A stretch of 64,000 nucleotides of DNA from Chryseobacterium phocaeense (GTDB lineage Bacteria; Bacteroidota; Bacteroidia; Flavobacteriales; Weeksellaceae), in assembly GCF_900169075.1 (NCBI RefSeq), contig NZ_LT827015.1, positions 2,248,158-2,312,157 on the forward strand, given 5' to 3'. The translations under genes were made by a program, and so were the position numbers. Under the pieces are notes generated by a model. That model saw only the letters and a list, made by a program, of their open reading frames with translations. It had not been told where the DNA came from and did no database searches. Shown in pieces: positions 27,140 to 36,651 of this stretch (position 1 is the first letter of the stretch; the number at the start of each line of letters is the position of its first letter).

Positions 27140-28771
27140 ATGAAAAAATCCCTTTACCTTTTTATTCTGCTTTTATTCTTTTTCTCCGCCAATGCTCAAA
27201 ATGAACAATCCGGAACAGCACTGCCTACAGAAGCAATTGACAAAAAATTAGAAGAAATACGGTTTAATCCTAAGATTTCCGATACGGAAAAAGAAAAGGC
27301 TTTATTAAAATTAAAATCCGAATCTGAGAAAATAGGATATAAATGGGGGATATTAAAAAGCGGCCGCCGGATCATAGAGATTTACATGAAGCAAAATAAA
27401 AATAAAGACATCATTGAACTTTCCACTGAGCTAAAGAAAATTGATGCAGGCCCTCAGGCGGTAAGAACTATGGCCAATATCTACCGCTCCAGTGGCTTGG
27501 CTCTTGCGTTTTTAGGATTTCATGACGCCAGCTTAAAAGATTTCAAAACAGCGGTAAATTATGCCGAGAAAATTGAGGACCCTGAAACCAGGAATTATAC
27601 TGTAGCTGTAGTTTATCAGAACATTTGTTTATATTTTTTCAACAAAAGACTCGAAAATAGAACCTTCATAGATTCTTTAAAAAATTACCATCACAAAAGT
27701 ATTGAAACGGCTAAACTCATCAAAAACTATGACGAAGAGATTACCGCTGAGAAAAAATACGATGTCATTTCCTTCAATTACGTCCGGTTAGCAATTTCCT
27801 ATCTGGAAGAGGCTGATCAGTCGGGAAATTTAGCAATTGCTGAAAAATACCTGATGGAAGCCCTGAATATTGTCACTAATAACCAGAATCTGAAAGAAGG
27901 AGATAATGCAATATTACTCAATCAGTTGAGCTGGCTTTATATAGAAAAAAAAGATTATAAAAAGGCGATGGAATATGCGTACCAGGCTTTGAGTATCGAA
28001 AAAAAATTCCCGGCTCCGGAAAATAAAGTTGAATCTTTTGAGTTCCTCGCGAGTGCCTATTCTGAGCTAGGTGATACCAGGAATTCAAAGTTATATATGG
28101 ACAAATATTCTCATCTTAAAGACAGTCTCAGAATTGCTGAAAAAAATAATGCCGACCACTCGTTTAATATCCTGCTTTCGGATTCGAAAAAAACGGAAGA
28201 GAAAAAATTTTCATTTAAAATGATTATTTTACTGGTAATTTCAATTATACTGGTCCTTACTGTAATTGTTTACTGGAAAAGAAAAAATAAGCGTCTTCAC
28301 AGGAAATATGAAGAGATTATTGCTAAAATAAATAGCAGGAGAGAAAATTCAGCTATGAGTTCAGTCAAAATTCTAACAGATAGTGAAGTTAAAACTTCTC
28401 TTAATATCCCGGATGAAACGGTAAAATCATTGCTTCAGAAATTAGATAAATTTGAAGCATCAGAAAAATACCTGAAAAAAGAAGTTAACCTTACCTGGCT
28501 TGCCAATCATCTTAATACCAATCCCAAATATCTTTCTGAAATTATTAAAATCTACAGAGAAAAAAACTTTTCCAATTACATCAACGGCCTAAGGATTAAT
28601 TTCATTGTTGATAAACTCTATAATGAACCCAAATACAGAGAATATAAAATCAGTTATCTGGCTGAAGAAAGCGGATTTGTCACCTATAAAGTTTTTGTAG
28701 CTGCCTTTAAAAATGAGCATGGTGTAACACCTTCCTATTTCATTGAAAAACTTAAAGCATCGGGTCTCTGA
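27140..28771 (+). CDS. TPR-containing, membrane-anchored AraC-type regulator
   Basis: 543 residues in the order signal peptide (MKKSLYLFILLLFFFSANAQ), periplasmic helical repeats, one membrane helix and a cytoplasmic AraC HTH. TPR-like repeats are visible in RTMANIYRSSGLALAFLGFH, NQLSWLYIEKKDYKKAMEYA and ESFEFLASAYSELGDTRNSK. The membrane helix is FKMIILLVISIILVLTVIVYW near residue 357. The HTH covers about the last 110 residues (LTWLANHLNTNPKYLSEIIK, YLAEESGFVTYKVFVAAFKN). This inside-out one-component design is common in Chryseobacterium-like genomes. Targets are unknown; it may control the divergent secreted-protein gene. Confidence 0.85.
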   Translation: MKKSLYLFILLLFFFSANAQNEQSGTALPTEAIDKKLEEIRFNPKISDTEKEKALLKLKSESEKIGYKWGILKSGRRIIEIYMKQNKNKDIIELSTELKKIDAGPQAVRTMANIYRSSGLALAFLGFHDASLKDFKTAVNYAEKIEDPETRNYTVAVVYQNICLYFFNKRLENRTFIDSLKNYHHKSIETAKLIKNYDEEITAEKKYDVISFNYVRLAISYLEEADQSGNLAIAEKYLMEALNIVTNNQNLKEGDNAILLNQLSWLYIEKKDYKKAMEYAYQALSIEKKFPAPENKVESFEFLASAYSELGDTRNSKLYMDKYSHLKDSLRIAEKNNADHSFNILLSDSKKTEEKKFSFKMIILLVISIILVLTVIVYWKRKNKRLHRKYEEIIAKINSRRENSAMSSVKILTDSEVKTSLNIPDETVKSLLQKLDKFEASEKYLKKEVNLTWLANHLNTNPKYLSEIIKIYREKNFSNYINGLRINFIVDKLYNEPKYREYKISYLAEESGFVTYKVFVAAFKNEHGVTPSYFIEKLKASGL

Positions 28772-28940
28772 AAAAATCTGTGAAATTTGTGAAGACACAG
28801 AAATCCTGATGATTGCAAAGGACAATATTCCAAAGATGTAAAATGTTCCTGCCTGAATGAACTTACCGGCAGATAAAAGAAACATTAAGCAGAATCCGTA
28901 AACAGAAATAATTTTTCAAAAAAACAAGAGCAGCAGAAAT

Positions 28941-28968
28941 AAAAACAGCCGATACTTCTATCGGCTGT
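28941..28968 (-). terminator. intrinsic terminator for the leftward operon
   Basis: ACAGCCGATA and TATCGGCTGT form a perfect 10-bp stem around a 4-base loop. On the reverse strand it is followed directly by TTTTATTTC, so it terminates the leftward gene that ends at 29020. Confidence 0.8.
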
Positions 28969-29019
28969 CCATGATCATCACTGATCATTATATATCGGAG
29001 GAACATTGCTTATTTAAAA

Positions 29020-29997
29020 TCAGAAAGCCATAAACCAACTGCTCACTGCCTGGAAGTAATAGTCAGGAGGCTGATGACCCAAAAGACCGCCGCCGCCGGA
29101 ATACTGCCCGCCCTGATACAGGGTCAGCTTAACCGGTGAGGTTCCTGAATAAGTTTTTGTGACATCTCCCTGCCCTCCAATTTGGGTGGTAGTATACTGA
29201 TCCGGGTCTGCTCCGTTTTTAAGGATCCAGAAATCTGCCTGCTGTATTCCAAAATCACCATTCACACTGCTGTTTCCAAAATGGTCATCATTGAGGCCAA
29301 AAAAGATCCACACAGCGGTATTGCCGGTATAGCCGGGTTCATTTACGTAGCTTCCGCTGCTGTTTCTGAACCAGAAAGGCTCATTGGATGCTATCGGGGC
29401 CACGGCTTTGAATATGCCTTTCAGAAAATAGGCAGTAACGTTGGTCATATCGCCACCCCATGAGTGGCCTGTGGCAAAAATACGATCACCGTCAATGGAG
29501 TAAGTGTTTTTAATAAGCGTAAGCAGCTCCTGGGTAAACTGGATATCATGCCATCCGTCATAAGGATCCGCATAATTTCCCAGTGCCCAGCCTTTTACAT
29601 TGCCCCAGTTATACTTCTGGTCCGGGTACACAAAAATGGTATTGTCCATGAGCTTCTCCAGACCAGGTGTATTGGAATTCCAGCCCTGGCCCAGCCAGGT
29701 GTACATTTCCTGTCCTGTAGTATCTGTCCCCGCAAATACAAATACAAGACGGTATTTCTTCGTACTTGAATAATCGGAAGGGACGGAAATATAATAGCTT
29801 CTTTCTCCTCCGGCTTCGGGTGAAAAAGTATGCACTTTCTGGCCGCTGCCGGGAGCGTTTCTGGAAGCAGCACCGGACTGTAACGATGGCTGATCCTTAG
29901 CTGTAGCCGATTCACTGCTTTCGCAGGAATAACAAAACAGGGAACCCATTAAGAAAACAATTCTTAAAAGATAATTTGCTAAAATGGTTGTTTTCAT
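29020..29997 (-). CDS. PHB-depolymerase/feruloyl-esterase-like lipoprotein
   Basis: 325 residues with a lipoprotein-type signal ending ...GSLFCYSC (Cys25). The alpha/beta-hydrolase of the CE1/poly(3-hydroxybutyrate) depolymerase type is seen in RSYYISVPSDY, RLVFVFAGTDTTGQ, GHSWGGDMTN with nucleophile Ser179, an acid in FFGLNDDHFG and a late His in GLLGHQPPDYY. It probably cleaves an ester bond in a plant or microbial polymer at the cell surface. It begins 30 bp after the hydroxyproline dehydrogenase stop on the same strand and ends at the operon's only visible terminator. It may therefore be co-transcribed with the hydroxyproline genes, although it has no obvious role in that pathway. Confidence 0.8.
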   Translation of the reverse strand: MKTTILANYLLRIVFLMGSLFCYSCESSESATAKDQPSLQSGAASRNAPGSGQKVHTFSPEAGGERSYYISVPSDYSSTKKYRLVFVFAGTDTTGQEMYTWLGQGWNSNTPGLEKLMDNTIFVYPDQKYNWGNVKGWALGNYADPYDGWHDIQFTQELLTLIKNTYSIDGDRIFATGHSWGGDMTNVTAYFLKGIFKAVAPIASNEPFWFRNSSGSYVNEPGYTGNTAVWIFFGLNDDHFGNSSVNGDFGIQQADFWILKNGADPDQYTTTQIGGQGDVTKTYSGTSPVKLTLYQGGQYSGGGGLLGHQPPDYYFQAVSSWFMAF

Positions 29998-30027
29998 ATA
30001 TTAAAAAATTTGGTGTTAAGTTTGAGA

Positions 30028-31293
30028 TCAGCTGAACCGCTCAGGATTAAAAATCCCTATATCAACAGCAGGCTTCTGCCCTTCTGCTATTTCAGAAACC
30101 GTTTTTCCGAATACAGGTCCCAGGCTCAGCCCCATCATTCCGCCGCCCCCTGCAATAAGCAGGTTATGGAGCTTCCGGGATTGTCCGAGGTAAGGAAGCC
30201 CATCCGGAGCACATGGCCTGTAGCCGAACCAAACCTCAGATTCTTCGGGGAGTTCTACCTGAAAATCGGGCATATACTTCGGGATGGATTTTACAATTCC
30301 CTCTACCCTGTTCATATTGATCTTATTGCGATGAGGGGCAAGTTCCATGGTTCCGCCAAAACGGATCATCCCATTCATTGGAGTCACTGCCACTCTTGCT
30401 TCCAGAAGCAGTGCTGCGTGCTCCAGTCTTTTTCCAGGATCTTCCGGCCGGTGGGTGAATGAATAGCCTTTCCCCGGCATCAACTGTATCTTTATCCCTG
30501 CTTTATGGGCCAGCTCCGGAAGAAAAGAACCTCCCGTCATCACAAACTGATCTGCCGTAAATTTTTTATGGTTGGCTAAAACTGCTTTCACCGTATTCCC
30601 CGAGGTTTCAAATCCTGTTACTTTATGGTTGGTATGAAAAATAATTCCTTTGTTTTTAAGATAAGCAATCATCTGTCTCATCAGTTTTACCGGATTCATA
30701 TGGCCGTCGCATGTATAATTGATCCCACCAAGGACGTCCAGCTTAATTCCAGGTTCCAGTTTCTGTATTCCCTGCTGATCCAGAATATCTACATGAAGTC
30801 CCAGGCTTATGGCTTTGTGGGCCAGCTCTATCTCTTCTTCAGCTGTTTTTTCTGTTTTATAGAGCATAAGGATTCCGTTCCGCGTAAGCTCGAAATCAAA
30901 TTCCTCATTTTCTGCAAGTTCATTATACAGCTGGCTGCTCGCCAGATTAAGGTCTCTGATGGCGGCGGCCGACCGGTCCACATGTCTTTGATTGGAATGC
31001 TTTAAAAATTTCAACCCCCAGGATATCATGCTTGCAGTGGGCACAGGTTTTACATAAAACGGGCTTTTGCTGTCAAACATCCACCGGATTCCCTGAGCTA
31101 CAACGCCGGGTGCCGCCAATGGGGTAAAATGACTGGGAACAATCATCCCTGCATTTCCGTAGGAACAATTATTGGTCAGGTCATTCTGTTCCAGTATTTC
31201 TACTTCCCAGCCGTTCCGGTGGAGATAAAATGCCGAGCTTAATCCTGCTATTCCCGCCCCTATAACGATTATTTTTCCTTTGTTCTGTATCAT
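30028..31293 (-). CDS. FAD-dependent D-amino-acid dehydrogenase, probable D-hydroxyproline dehydrogenase
   Basis: 421 residues of the DAO/DadA family. The FAD-binding GAGIAGLSSAFYLHRNGWEV is at about residues 12-32 with its acidic end EILEQ, and the C-terminal FAD-contact region reads APDGLPYLGQS and LLIAGGGGMMGLSLGP. In the trans-4-hydroxyproline pathway this enzyme type oxidises cis-4-hydroxy-D-proline to 1-pyrroline-4-hydroxy-2-carboxylate. Assignment rests on its place 8 bp after the epimerase; the sequence alone would also allow another D-amino acid. No signal peptide is present, so it is cytoplasmic or membrane-peripheral, passing electrons to the respiratory chain. Confidence 0.85.
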   Translation of the reverse strand: MIQNKGKIIVIGAGIAGLSSAFYLHRNGWEVEILEQNDLTNNCSYGNAGMIVPSHFTPLAAPGVVAQGIRWMFDSKSPFYVKPVPTASMISWGLKFLKHSNQRHVDRSAAAIRDLNLASSQLYNELAENEEFDFELTRNGILMLYKTEKTAEEEIELAHKAISLGLHVDILDQQGIQKLEPGIKLDVLGGINYTCDGHMNPVKLMRQMIAYLKNKGIIFHTNHKVTGFETSGNTVKAVLANHKKFTADQFVMTGGSFLPELAHKAGIKIQLMPGKGYSFTHRPEDPGKRLEHAALLLEARVAVTPMNGMIRFGGTMELAPHRNKINMNRVEGIVKSIPKYMPDFQVELPEESEVWFGYRPCAPDGLPYLGQSRKLHNLLIAGGGGMMGLSLGPVFGKTVSEIAEGQKPAVDIGIFNPERFS

Positions 31294-31301
31294 CTTTCTG
31301 T

Positions 31302-32300
31302 TTACATCACCTGAAAACCCAACCAGTAAGGGTCTTCATCGTCGATAATAATATGATTATAACCTGTGATCCTAGCCCAGCCTTCAACAGAAGGAATAAT
31401 GGCTGCTCTTCCATCCACGGTGGCTGTTTTTTCGATCCGCCCTGTAAAAAGGGACCCGATATAGCTTTCATGGATAAATTCTTCTCCTTCTTTCAGTTTT
31501 CCTTTGGCATACCATTGGGCCATTCTTGCGGAAGTTCCCGTGCCGCATGGGGACCGGTCTAGCGCGTTTTCCCCCACCAGAACGGCATTTCGCCCGCTGA
31601 CCGTGGGATCTGTAGGTTTACCCGTCCATTGGATATGACTTAATCCTGCTATATTTTCATCTTCCGGATGAATAAAGCTATACTGATCATTGAGCAGTTT
31701 TCTGATGATCTTTCCGTAGTGAATCAACTGGCTGGCACTAAAATCTGTTATATCACTGAAATTATCCTGAGGATCGATGATTCCGTAAAAATTACCTCCA
31801 TAGGCAACATCTACTTTTATAGGGCCTAAATCAGGACAATCTACCACAAGGTCTTCAGCATAAAGAAAAGACTTTACGTTGGTCAGCTTTACAGACTTCA
31901 CCTTCCGGCCTTCCTGAATATAATCTATCAGCACCAGGCCAGCCGGTGTTTCAAGACGTAATTTTCCGGGAATTTTGGGAGAAACCAAACCTTCTTCTAT
32001 CGCAATGGTTACCGTTCCTATGGTTCCGTGGCCGCACATGGGCAGACACCCGCTGGTTTCGATATATAAAACGCCAATGTCATTCGCTTCATCAGTGGGA
32101 GGATAGAGAATACTGCCACTCATCATATCATGTCCTCTGGGCTCGAACATCAGGCTTTTACGGATCCAGTCGTATTCTTTGATGAAATGAAGCCTGCGCT
32201 CCATCATGGAATTTCCTTTCAATATCGGTGCGCCACCTGCTACCAGACGTACCGGGCAACCACAGGTATGTGAATCTATACAAAAAAATGTTTTACTCAC
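31302..32300 (-). CDS. 4-hydroxyproline 2-epimerase (proline racemase family)
   Basis: 332 residues of the proline racemase superfamily. Both catalytic cysteines are visible: Cys89 in MCGHGTIG and Cys252 in SPCGTGTSARMA. The N-terminal HTCGCPVRLVAGGAP is typical of the epimerase branch. A Cys/Cys pair excludes the dehydratase branch, which has Thr at the second position. The enzyme interconverts trans-4-hydroxy-L-proline and cis-4-hydroxy-D-proline. It lies four bases after the aldehyde dehydrogenase gene and eight before the FAD enzyme, so it is tightly packed in the operon. In pseudomonads the counterpart is called LhpA or HypF. Confidence 0.93.
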   Translation of the reverse strand: MSKTFFCIDSHTCGCPVRLVAGGAPILKGNSMMERRLHFIKEYDWIRKSLMFEPRGHDMMSGSILYPPTDEANDIGVLYIETSGCLPMCGHGTIGTVTIAIEEGLVSPKIPGKLRLETPAGLVLIDYIQEGRKVKSVKLTNVKSFLYAEDLVVDCPDLGPIKVDVAYGGNFYGIIDPQDNFSDITDFSASQLIHYGKIIRKLLNDQYSFIHPEDENIAGLSHIQWTGKPTDPTVSGRNAVLVGENALDRSPCGTGTSARMAQWYAKGKLKEGEEFIHESYIGSLFTGRIEKTATVDGRAAIIPSVEGWARITGYNHIIIDDEDPYWLGFQVM

Positions 32301-32304
32301 TTTG

Positions 32305-33786
32305 TTACAATTTTATGGGTCCTGAAATAAGTTCACCGTTTACAATCCGTGAAATCTGTAAAGGATTGCTGTTCTTCAACTCGTCCGGTAAAAATTCGTC
32401 CGGCCAGTTCTGAAAAGAAAACGGACGAACAAATCTTTTAACAGCATCCGGGCCTACAGATGTAAAACGAACATCAGTTGTAGAGGGAAACGGCCCGCCA
32501 TGCTGCATGGCATGCACAACCTCAACACCGGTTGGCATCCCGTTGAATAAAAACCTTCCGCATTTATCCTTCAGCTGACTGATCAAATCCATATTTTCAT
32601 GTATATCTTCATGCAAAGCCGCAACAGTAACCGTCAGCTGTCCTTTTAAATTTTTTGCAATCTGCATCATTTCTTCGGCGGTTTCACACTGCACAATCAT
32701 TCCAAAAGGCCCGAAAACTTCTTCGCTCAAAATACTGTTCTCTATAAAATTTCTACCTGTAGTTTCAGCAACCATCGCCCTTCCCTGCCATTCGGCAGCT
32801 TCCGTATCCGCTTCTGCAATACGATATACTCCAGGATAGCTCACAGTCAGCTCTTTACGCTTTTCGAAGTTTTCAAAAATCCCATAGTGCAGCATACTGA
32901 TAGGTTTTACCGAATGAATTTCATTTTTCAGAGTGGTGATAAACCTGTTCAGACTTTCGCTCTTCAAGGCAACGAATACACCGGGGTTTGTACAGAACTG
33001 CCCCACGCCCAATGTTAAGGATACAGCATATTCTTTGGCCAATGCTTCAGCTCTGCTCTCCAATGCGTGCTGAAAAGCAAATACAGGATTAATGCTCCCC
33101 ATTTCTGCAAATACAGGAATCGGTTCTTCTCTTTGGTTAGCCTGGTCAAATAATGCTTTCCCTCCCTGAAAGGAGCCTGTAAAAGCAACCCCTTTTATAT
33201 CTTTATGGGTAACCAGATAAGTTCCTGTTTGGTGGGATGTCCCCGTGATATGGCTAAAAACTCCTTCCGGCCATCCGGATTCTTCTACCACAGCGGCAAT
33301 AGTATCGGCCATTATCTTTGACGTTTTGGGATGGGCAGGATGGGCTTTTACAATGACCGGACATCCTGCCCCGATAGCACTGGCCGTATCACCACCAGCG
33401 GTAGAAAATGCCAGCGGAAAATTACCTGCTCCAAAAACAACAACAGGTCCGATTCCCGTATTATACTTCCTCAGATCACTTTTTAAGGTGCCCGGTTGGG
33501 CAAGATCAATCCGGGCTTCGGTATAGATTCCTGTGGAAACGGCTTTGGCATAACTTCTCCATTGTCCCACCGTTCTGATCTTTTCACCACTCAGCCGGGC
33601 CAGGGGTAAAGATGTTTCTTCATGTGCCACGGCAAGCAGCTCTTCTCCTAAAGCTTCAATCTTATCGGCTACGGCATTCATAAAGACAGCCCGTTCTTTC
33701 ACCGTTATTTTCTTCAGGAACTGAAAAGCTTCTGCCGCCTTTTGAATCTGAAGGTCAATAGCTTCTTTTGATGTTTCTTCAATCAT
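32305..33786 (-). CDS. alpha-ketoglutarate semialdehyde dehydrogenase (2,5-dioxovalerate dehydrogenase)
   Basis: 493 residues of the aldehyde dehydrogenase superfamily, closest in pattern to NADP-linked KGSA dehydrogenases. The general base Glu228 lies in FAEMGSINPVF and the nucleophile Cys265 in GQFCTNPG, a sequence typical of this subgroup. It oxidises 2,5-dioxopentanoate to 2-oxoglutarate, the last step of hydroxyproline breakdown. It starts 16 bp after the DapA-like deaminase and ends four bases before the epimerase. Confidence 0.92.
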   Translation of the reverse strand: MIEETSKEAIDLQIQKAAEAFQFLKKITVKERAVFMNAVADKIEALGEELLAVAHEETSLPLARLSGEKIRTVGQWRSYAKAVSTGIYTEARIDLAQPGTLKSDLRKYNTGIGPVVVFGAGNFPLAFSTAGGDTASAIGAGCPVIVKAHPAHPKTSKIMADTIAAVVEESGWPEGVFSHITGTSHQTGTYLVTHKDIKGVAFTGSFQGGKALFDQANQREEPIPVFAEMGSINPVFAFQHALESRAEALAKEYAVSLTLGVGQFCTNPGVFVALKSESLNRFITTLKNEIHSVKPISMLHYGIFENFEKRKELTVSYPGVYRIAEADTEAAEWQGRAMVAETTGRNFIENSILSEEVFGPFGMIVQCETAEEMMQIAKNLKGQLTVTVAALHEDIHENMDLISQLKDKCGRFLFNGMPTGVEVVHAMQHGGPFPSTTDVRFTSVGPDAVKRFVRPFSFQNWPDEFLPDELKNSNPLQISRIVNGELISGPIKL

Positions 33787-33802
33787 AGTCTTGATTTAGA
33801 AG

Positions 33803-34714
33803 TTAGTCTAATATCGGTCTGCTGGCCCTTCCCTCTTCAATGATCTTTTGGATCCTTATGGCTTCTTCGCCCTGAAGTTCCAATCTTGGAGCTCTTACAT
33901 AGACATTGCTGATTCCTTCAGCAGTGGCTGCAAGCTTGATATACTGGATCAGCTTTGGATGGATATCCAGCTCAAGTAAAGGCATAAACCACCTGTAGAT
34001 GGCTACAGCCTCAGGATAATTTCCTGCCTTAATATAATTGTACATCGCCATGGTTTCATTCGGGAAGGCATCTACGAGTCCCGCCACAAGTCCGTCTGCT
34101 CCCAACATCAGGGACTCCAGACAGATGGTATCTACACCGCCAAGAATTTTGATTCTTTTTCCAAAGCGGTTAATCATTCTGGTAATATTGGCCAGGTCTC
34201 TTGTAGATTCTTTGACTGCCTGAACGGTTGGATAATGAATCAACTCCTCAAACATCTCAAGGGTTACATAGGTTCCGTAGTCTACAGGATTATTATAAAT
34301 AAGAATGGGAAGCTCAGTTGCTGTGGCCACAGCTTTGAAATATTCGATTACTTCACGGTCATCCGCTTTATAACGCATGGGCGGGAGCAGCATTAAACCG
34401 TCGGCGCCCAGCTCTGCAGCTTTTTTTGCAAAGCTGACCGCGTTTCCGGTGGTATTTTCGGAAAGGTTCAGGATAACGGGAATTCTTCCGGCTGTTATTT
34501 TTTTGGCATATTTTAAAAGCTCAAATTTTTCCTCCGTCTCTAACGTACTGGCCTCGCCCAATGTTCCTGCCAGAATTATCCCATGAACACCGGCTTTAAT
34601 CTGTGCTTCTGTATTTTTAGCAAACATTTCAAAATCGATCTCACCCTCCCTGTTAAAAGGAGTCAGCACAGCAGGATATATTCCTTCCCAGCTAAGTTTT
34701 GTACTCATATTCAA
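33803..34714 (-). CDS. DapA-family 1-pyrroline-4-hydroxy-2-carboxylate deaminase
   Basis: 303 residues of the DHDPS/NAL class I aldolase superfamily. The Schiff-base Lys168 lies in QAVKESTRD and Tyr140 in LIYNNPVDYG; the early GTLGEASTL loop replaces the pyruvate-binding GTTGE of true DHDPS. In this operon it would convert 1-pyrroline-4-hydroxy-2-carboxylate to alpha-ketoglutarate semialdehyde plus ammonia. It is the first gene of the leftward operon, 89 bp downstream of the AraC regulator. The start at 34714 or the ATG six bases later are both possible. True dihydrodipicolinate synthase is the main alternative, made unlikely by context. Confidence 0.88.
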   Translation of the reverse strand: MNMSTKLSWEGIYPAVLTPFNREGEIDFEMFAKNTEAQIKAGVHGIILAGTLGEASTLETEEKFELLKYAKKITAGRIPVILNLSENTTGNAVSFAKKAAELGADGLMLLPPMRYKADDREVIEYFKAVATATELPILIYNNPVDYGTYVTLEMFEELIHYPTVQAVKESTRDLANITRMINRFGKRIKILGGVDTICLESLMLGADGLVAGLVDAFPNETMAMYNYIKAGNYPEAVAIYRWFMPLLELDIHPKLIQYIKLAATAEGISNVYVRAPRLELQGEEAIRIQKIIEEGRASRPILD

Positions 34715-34803
34715 TTAATATTTCTACAAAACTAGTAGAATAAAGACCCGGGAAATGCTAATATTTTAATGAATCCTAACCATATTTTAACACCTTACTG
34801 TTT

Positions 34804-35682
34804 TTACCCCGCAACGGTATCTTTATAGCACTTCAGATACTCTTTCGGTGAAAATTTCATAATCATTCTAAAAACACGGTTAAAGTTGGTTAAACTGTTA
34901 AAACCGCTATTAAAAGCAATGGAAGAAATACTGCTGATGCTGGAAGAGGTGAGCAGCTTACAGGCCCGGTGAACCCGCAGATCATTAAGGTATTGGGTGT
35001 AGGTAACGCCTGTTCTTTTCTTGAAGGAACGGCAGAAAGCCTGGGGCGTAAGACAAGCCTGCCTGGCTACCTCAGCAAGCGTTAAAGTATGTTCTGTAAA
35101 ATGTTTTTTTATATAATCCTGTGCATCCATAATCCGCTGATCATTATCTGAAATAGAGGCGGGTAAATTTTTCCCTGCTGATAAAGGAATATGCAAATGT
35201 CTGCTCTGCATCAGATCAGCTAATATCTTAATGAAATTCAGCATCTGGCTGATCCCTTTTGAGCGCTGCAGCTCTCTGATACTCATACCCAGGTCTTCTT
35301 TTACCTCAGTGGCTACATGAAATCCTATCCCCGAATCCGCGATAAAATTTTTAAGCTCTTCAAATTCCGGCAGATCAAATATGGCTGAAATCTTTTTTTC
35401 CGGCTCAAAGAAAATAGAGACGGCATGCACCATATGCTTTTCATTTTTATTAAAATCTGCTTTAAAGACGTGTGCCTGGTTGGCTCCCAGATAAAAGATA
35501 TCACCTGACTGAAAATCCAGGATATTCTGCTCTACTACCAAAGTGCCATGGCCTTTTACGATCCACATAATCTGAGTTTCATTATGCCGGTGAAAATAAG
35601 GATAGAAATTATTCATCACATCCTCCTGGACACGAATACTCGTATTGATATTGGCCGGAACTGAAAACTGAAGGCTTTTCAT
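34804..35682 (-). CDS. cupin-AraC transcriptional regulator of the hydroxyproline operon
   Basis: 292 residues. The N-terminal AraC-type cupin has YFHRHNETQIMWIVKGHG and FQSGDIFYLGANQAHVF. The C-terminal double HTH is TLAEVARQACLTPQAFCRSF and SSISSIAFNSGFNSLTNFNR. It lies immediately upstream of and co-directional with the catabolic genes, so an activator responding to hydroxyproline or a derivative is the natural guess. No operator could be defined by eye in the 89-bp spacer. Confidence 0.87.
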   Translation of the reverse strand: MKSLQFSVPANINTSIRVQEDVMNNFYPYFHRHNETQIMWIVKGHGTLVVEQNILDFQSGDIFYLGANQAHVFKADFNKNEKHMVHAVSIFFEPEKKISAIFDLPEFEELKNFIADSGIGFHVATEVKEDLGMSIRELQRSKGISQMLNFIKILADLMQSRHLHIPLSAGKNLPASISDNDQRIMDAQDYIKKHFTEHTLTLAEVARQACLTPQAFCRSFKKRTGVTYTQYLNDLRVHRACKLLTSSSISSISSIAFNSGFNSLTNFNRVFRMIMKFSPKEYLKCYKDTVAG

Positions 35683-35866
35683 ATTTTACAATAAAATGAT
35701 GATAAAAATATTGAAAACTGTCTTCGAAATTACTTAAAATACCAATACCAAGATCATTTTATAAAAAACTGCCCTCTTTTTTGGGGTTTTTGCTTAAAAC
35801 TGAGATCATGAATCTTACTGGAATATTGTCAGTCTGTTGTTTCCGTAAGTTAAAATAGACTGGACA

Positions 35867-36004
35867 TTATGCAGAAGCTTTAGCCTTCTTGATTTCGGCA
35901 TCAATCATTTCTGTTTCTGAAATTGATTTTGCCGGTAGTGTTGTATTTTGGGCAAATATCAGATGAAAGGAAAAAAGAATAAAAAATAAGTAGTTTTTTT
36001 TCAT
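35867..36004 (-). CDS. short secreted peptide or truncated gene remnant
   Basis: A 45-codon reverse-strand frame: signal-peptide-like MKKNYLFFILFSFHLIFAQN, then a short charged tail ending IDAEIKKAKASA. The signal is convincing, the body is not. It is either a very small exported peptide or the 5' end of a decayed gene. It lies 184 bp upstream of the AraC regulator. Confidence 0.35.
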   Translation of the reverse strand: MKKNYLFFILFSFHLIFAQNTTLPAKSISETEMIDAEIKKAKASA

Positions 36005-36651
36005 GAGAAAAAGAGGAATTAGTTTTTATAGCAAAGATTTAAGCAGCAAGGCAATGAAATGGGGGGCAACTCTGCATTTCCCAAAGGAAGATTAGGTTAT
36101 CATAAATTGATCAATAAATTTTTATTTCCAATAAATTCTTAATTACCAATTGTTGGTTTCAATATTCAAGAATCCTTTATAAGGTCCATTATTTCCTATT
36201 AAAAATCATTTTAATAATTATCATCAGCACAAATTTAATGAAATATGTGTCCCAAAAATTCAAATACCTATCTGGGATTTTTAAAATTTCAACAAATTCC
36301 TTAAAATATTCCAACCAATTGATTATCAATATATCAAATTTGTAAAACAGTTCAAACAGCATATGAAACTTTCCGAATTTTTCCTGTATCAGGCTTGTGC
36401 AGGCATTATGGTATTGATAATATTGCACCGAAATGATAACCGATTCTGAACATAACATGATGAACCAAGTCTTCTCCCTGCATTCATTTGGAAGGAGAAG
36501 ATTTTCCCTTCTACTCCTGTTGTCAGCCAATTTTCAGATCATACAGACTGTATGCAGACACAAATAATAATGTCCTAAACTTTAAACAACCCTTTGAATG
36601 AATAAAAAATATCAGGTTTTATCCGGATATACAATTTAATCCCTTAACAAA
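36005..36651. other. AT-rich spacer, no supported gene
   Basis: About 650 bp upstream of the secreted protein at 36652. A reverse-strand frame at 36189-36530 (113 codons) has no domain, is rich in Ile/Phe/Lys and probably is chance. Confidence 0.35.

Noticed and set aside
36189..36530. 113-codon reverse frame
   Set aside because: It has low-complexity composition, no domain and no neighbours in an operon; treated as chance in an AT-rich spacer.
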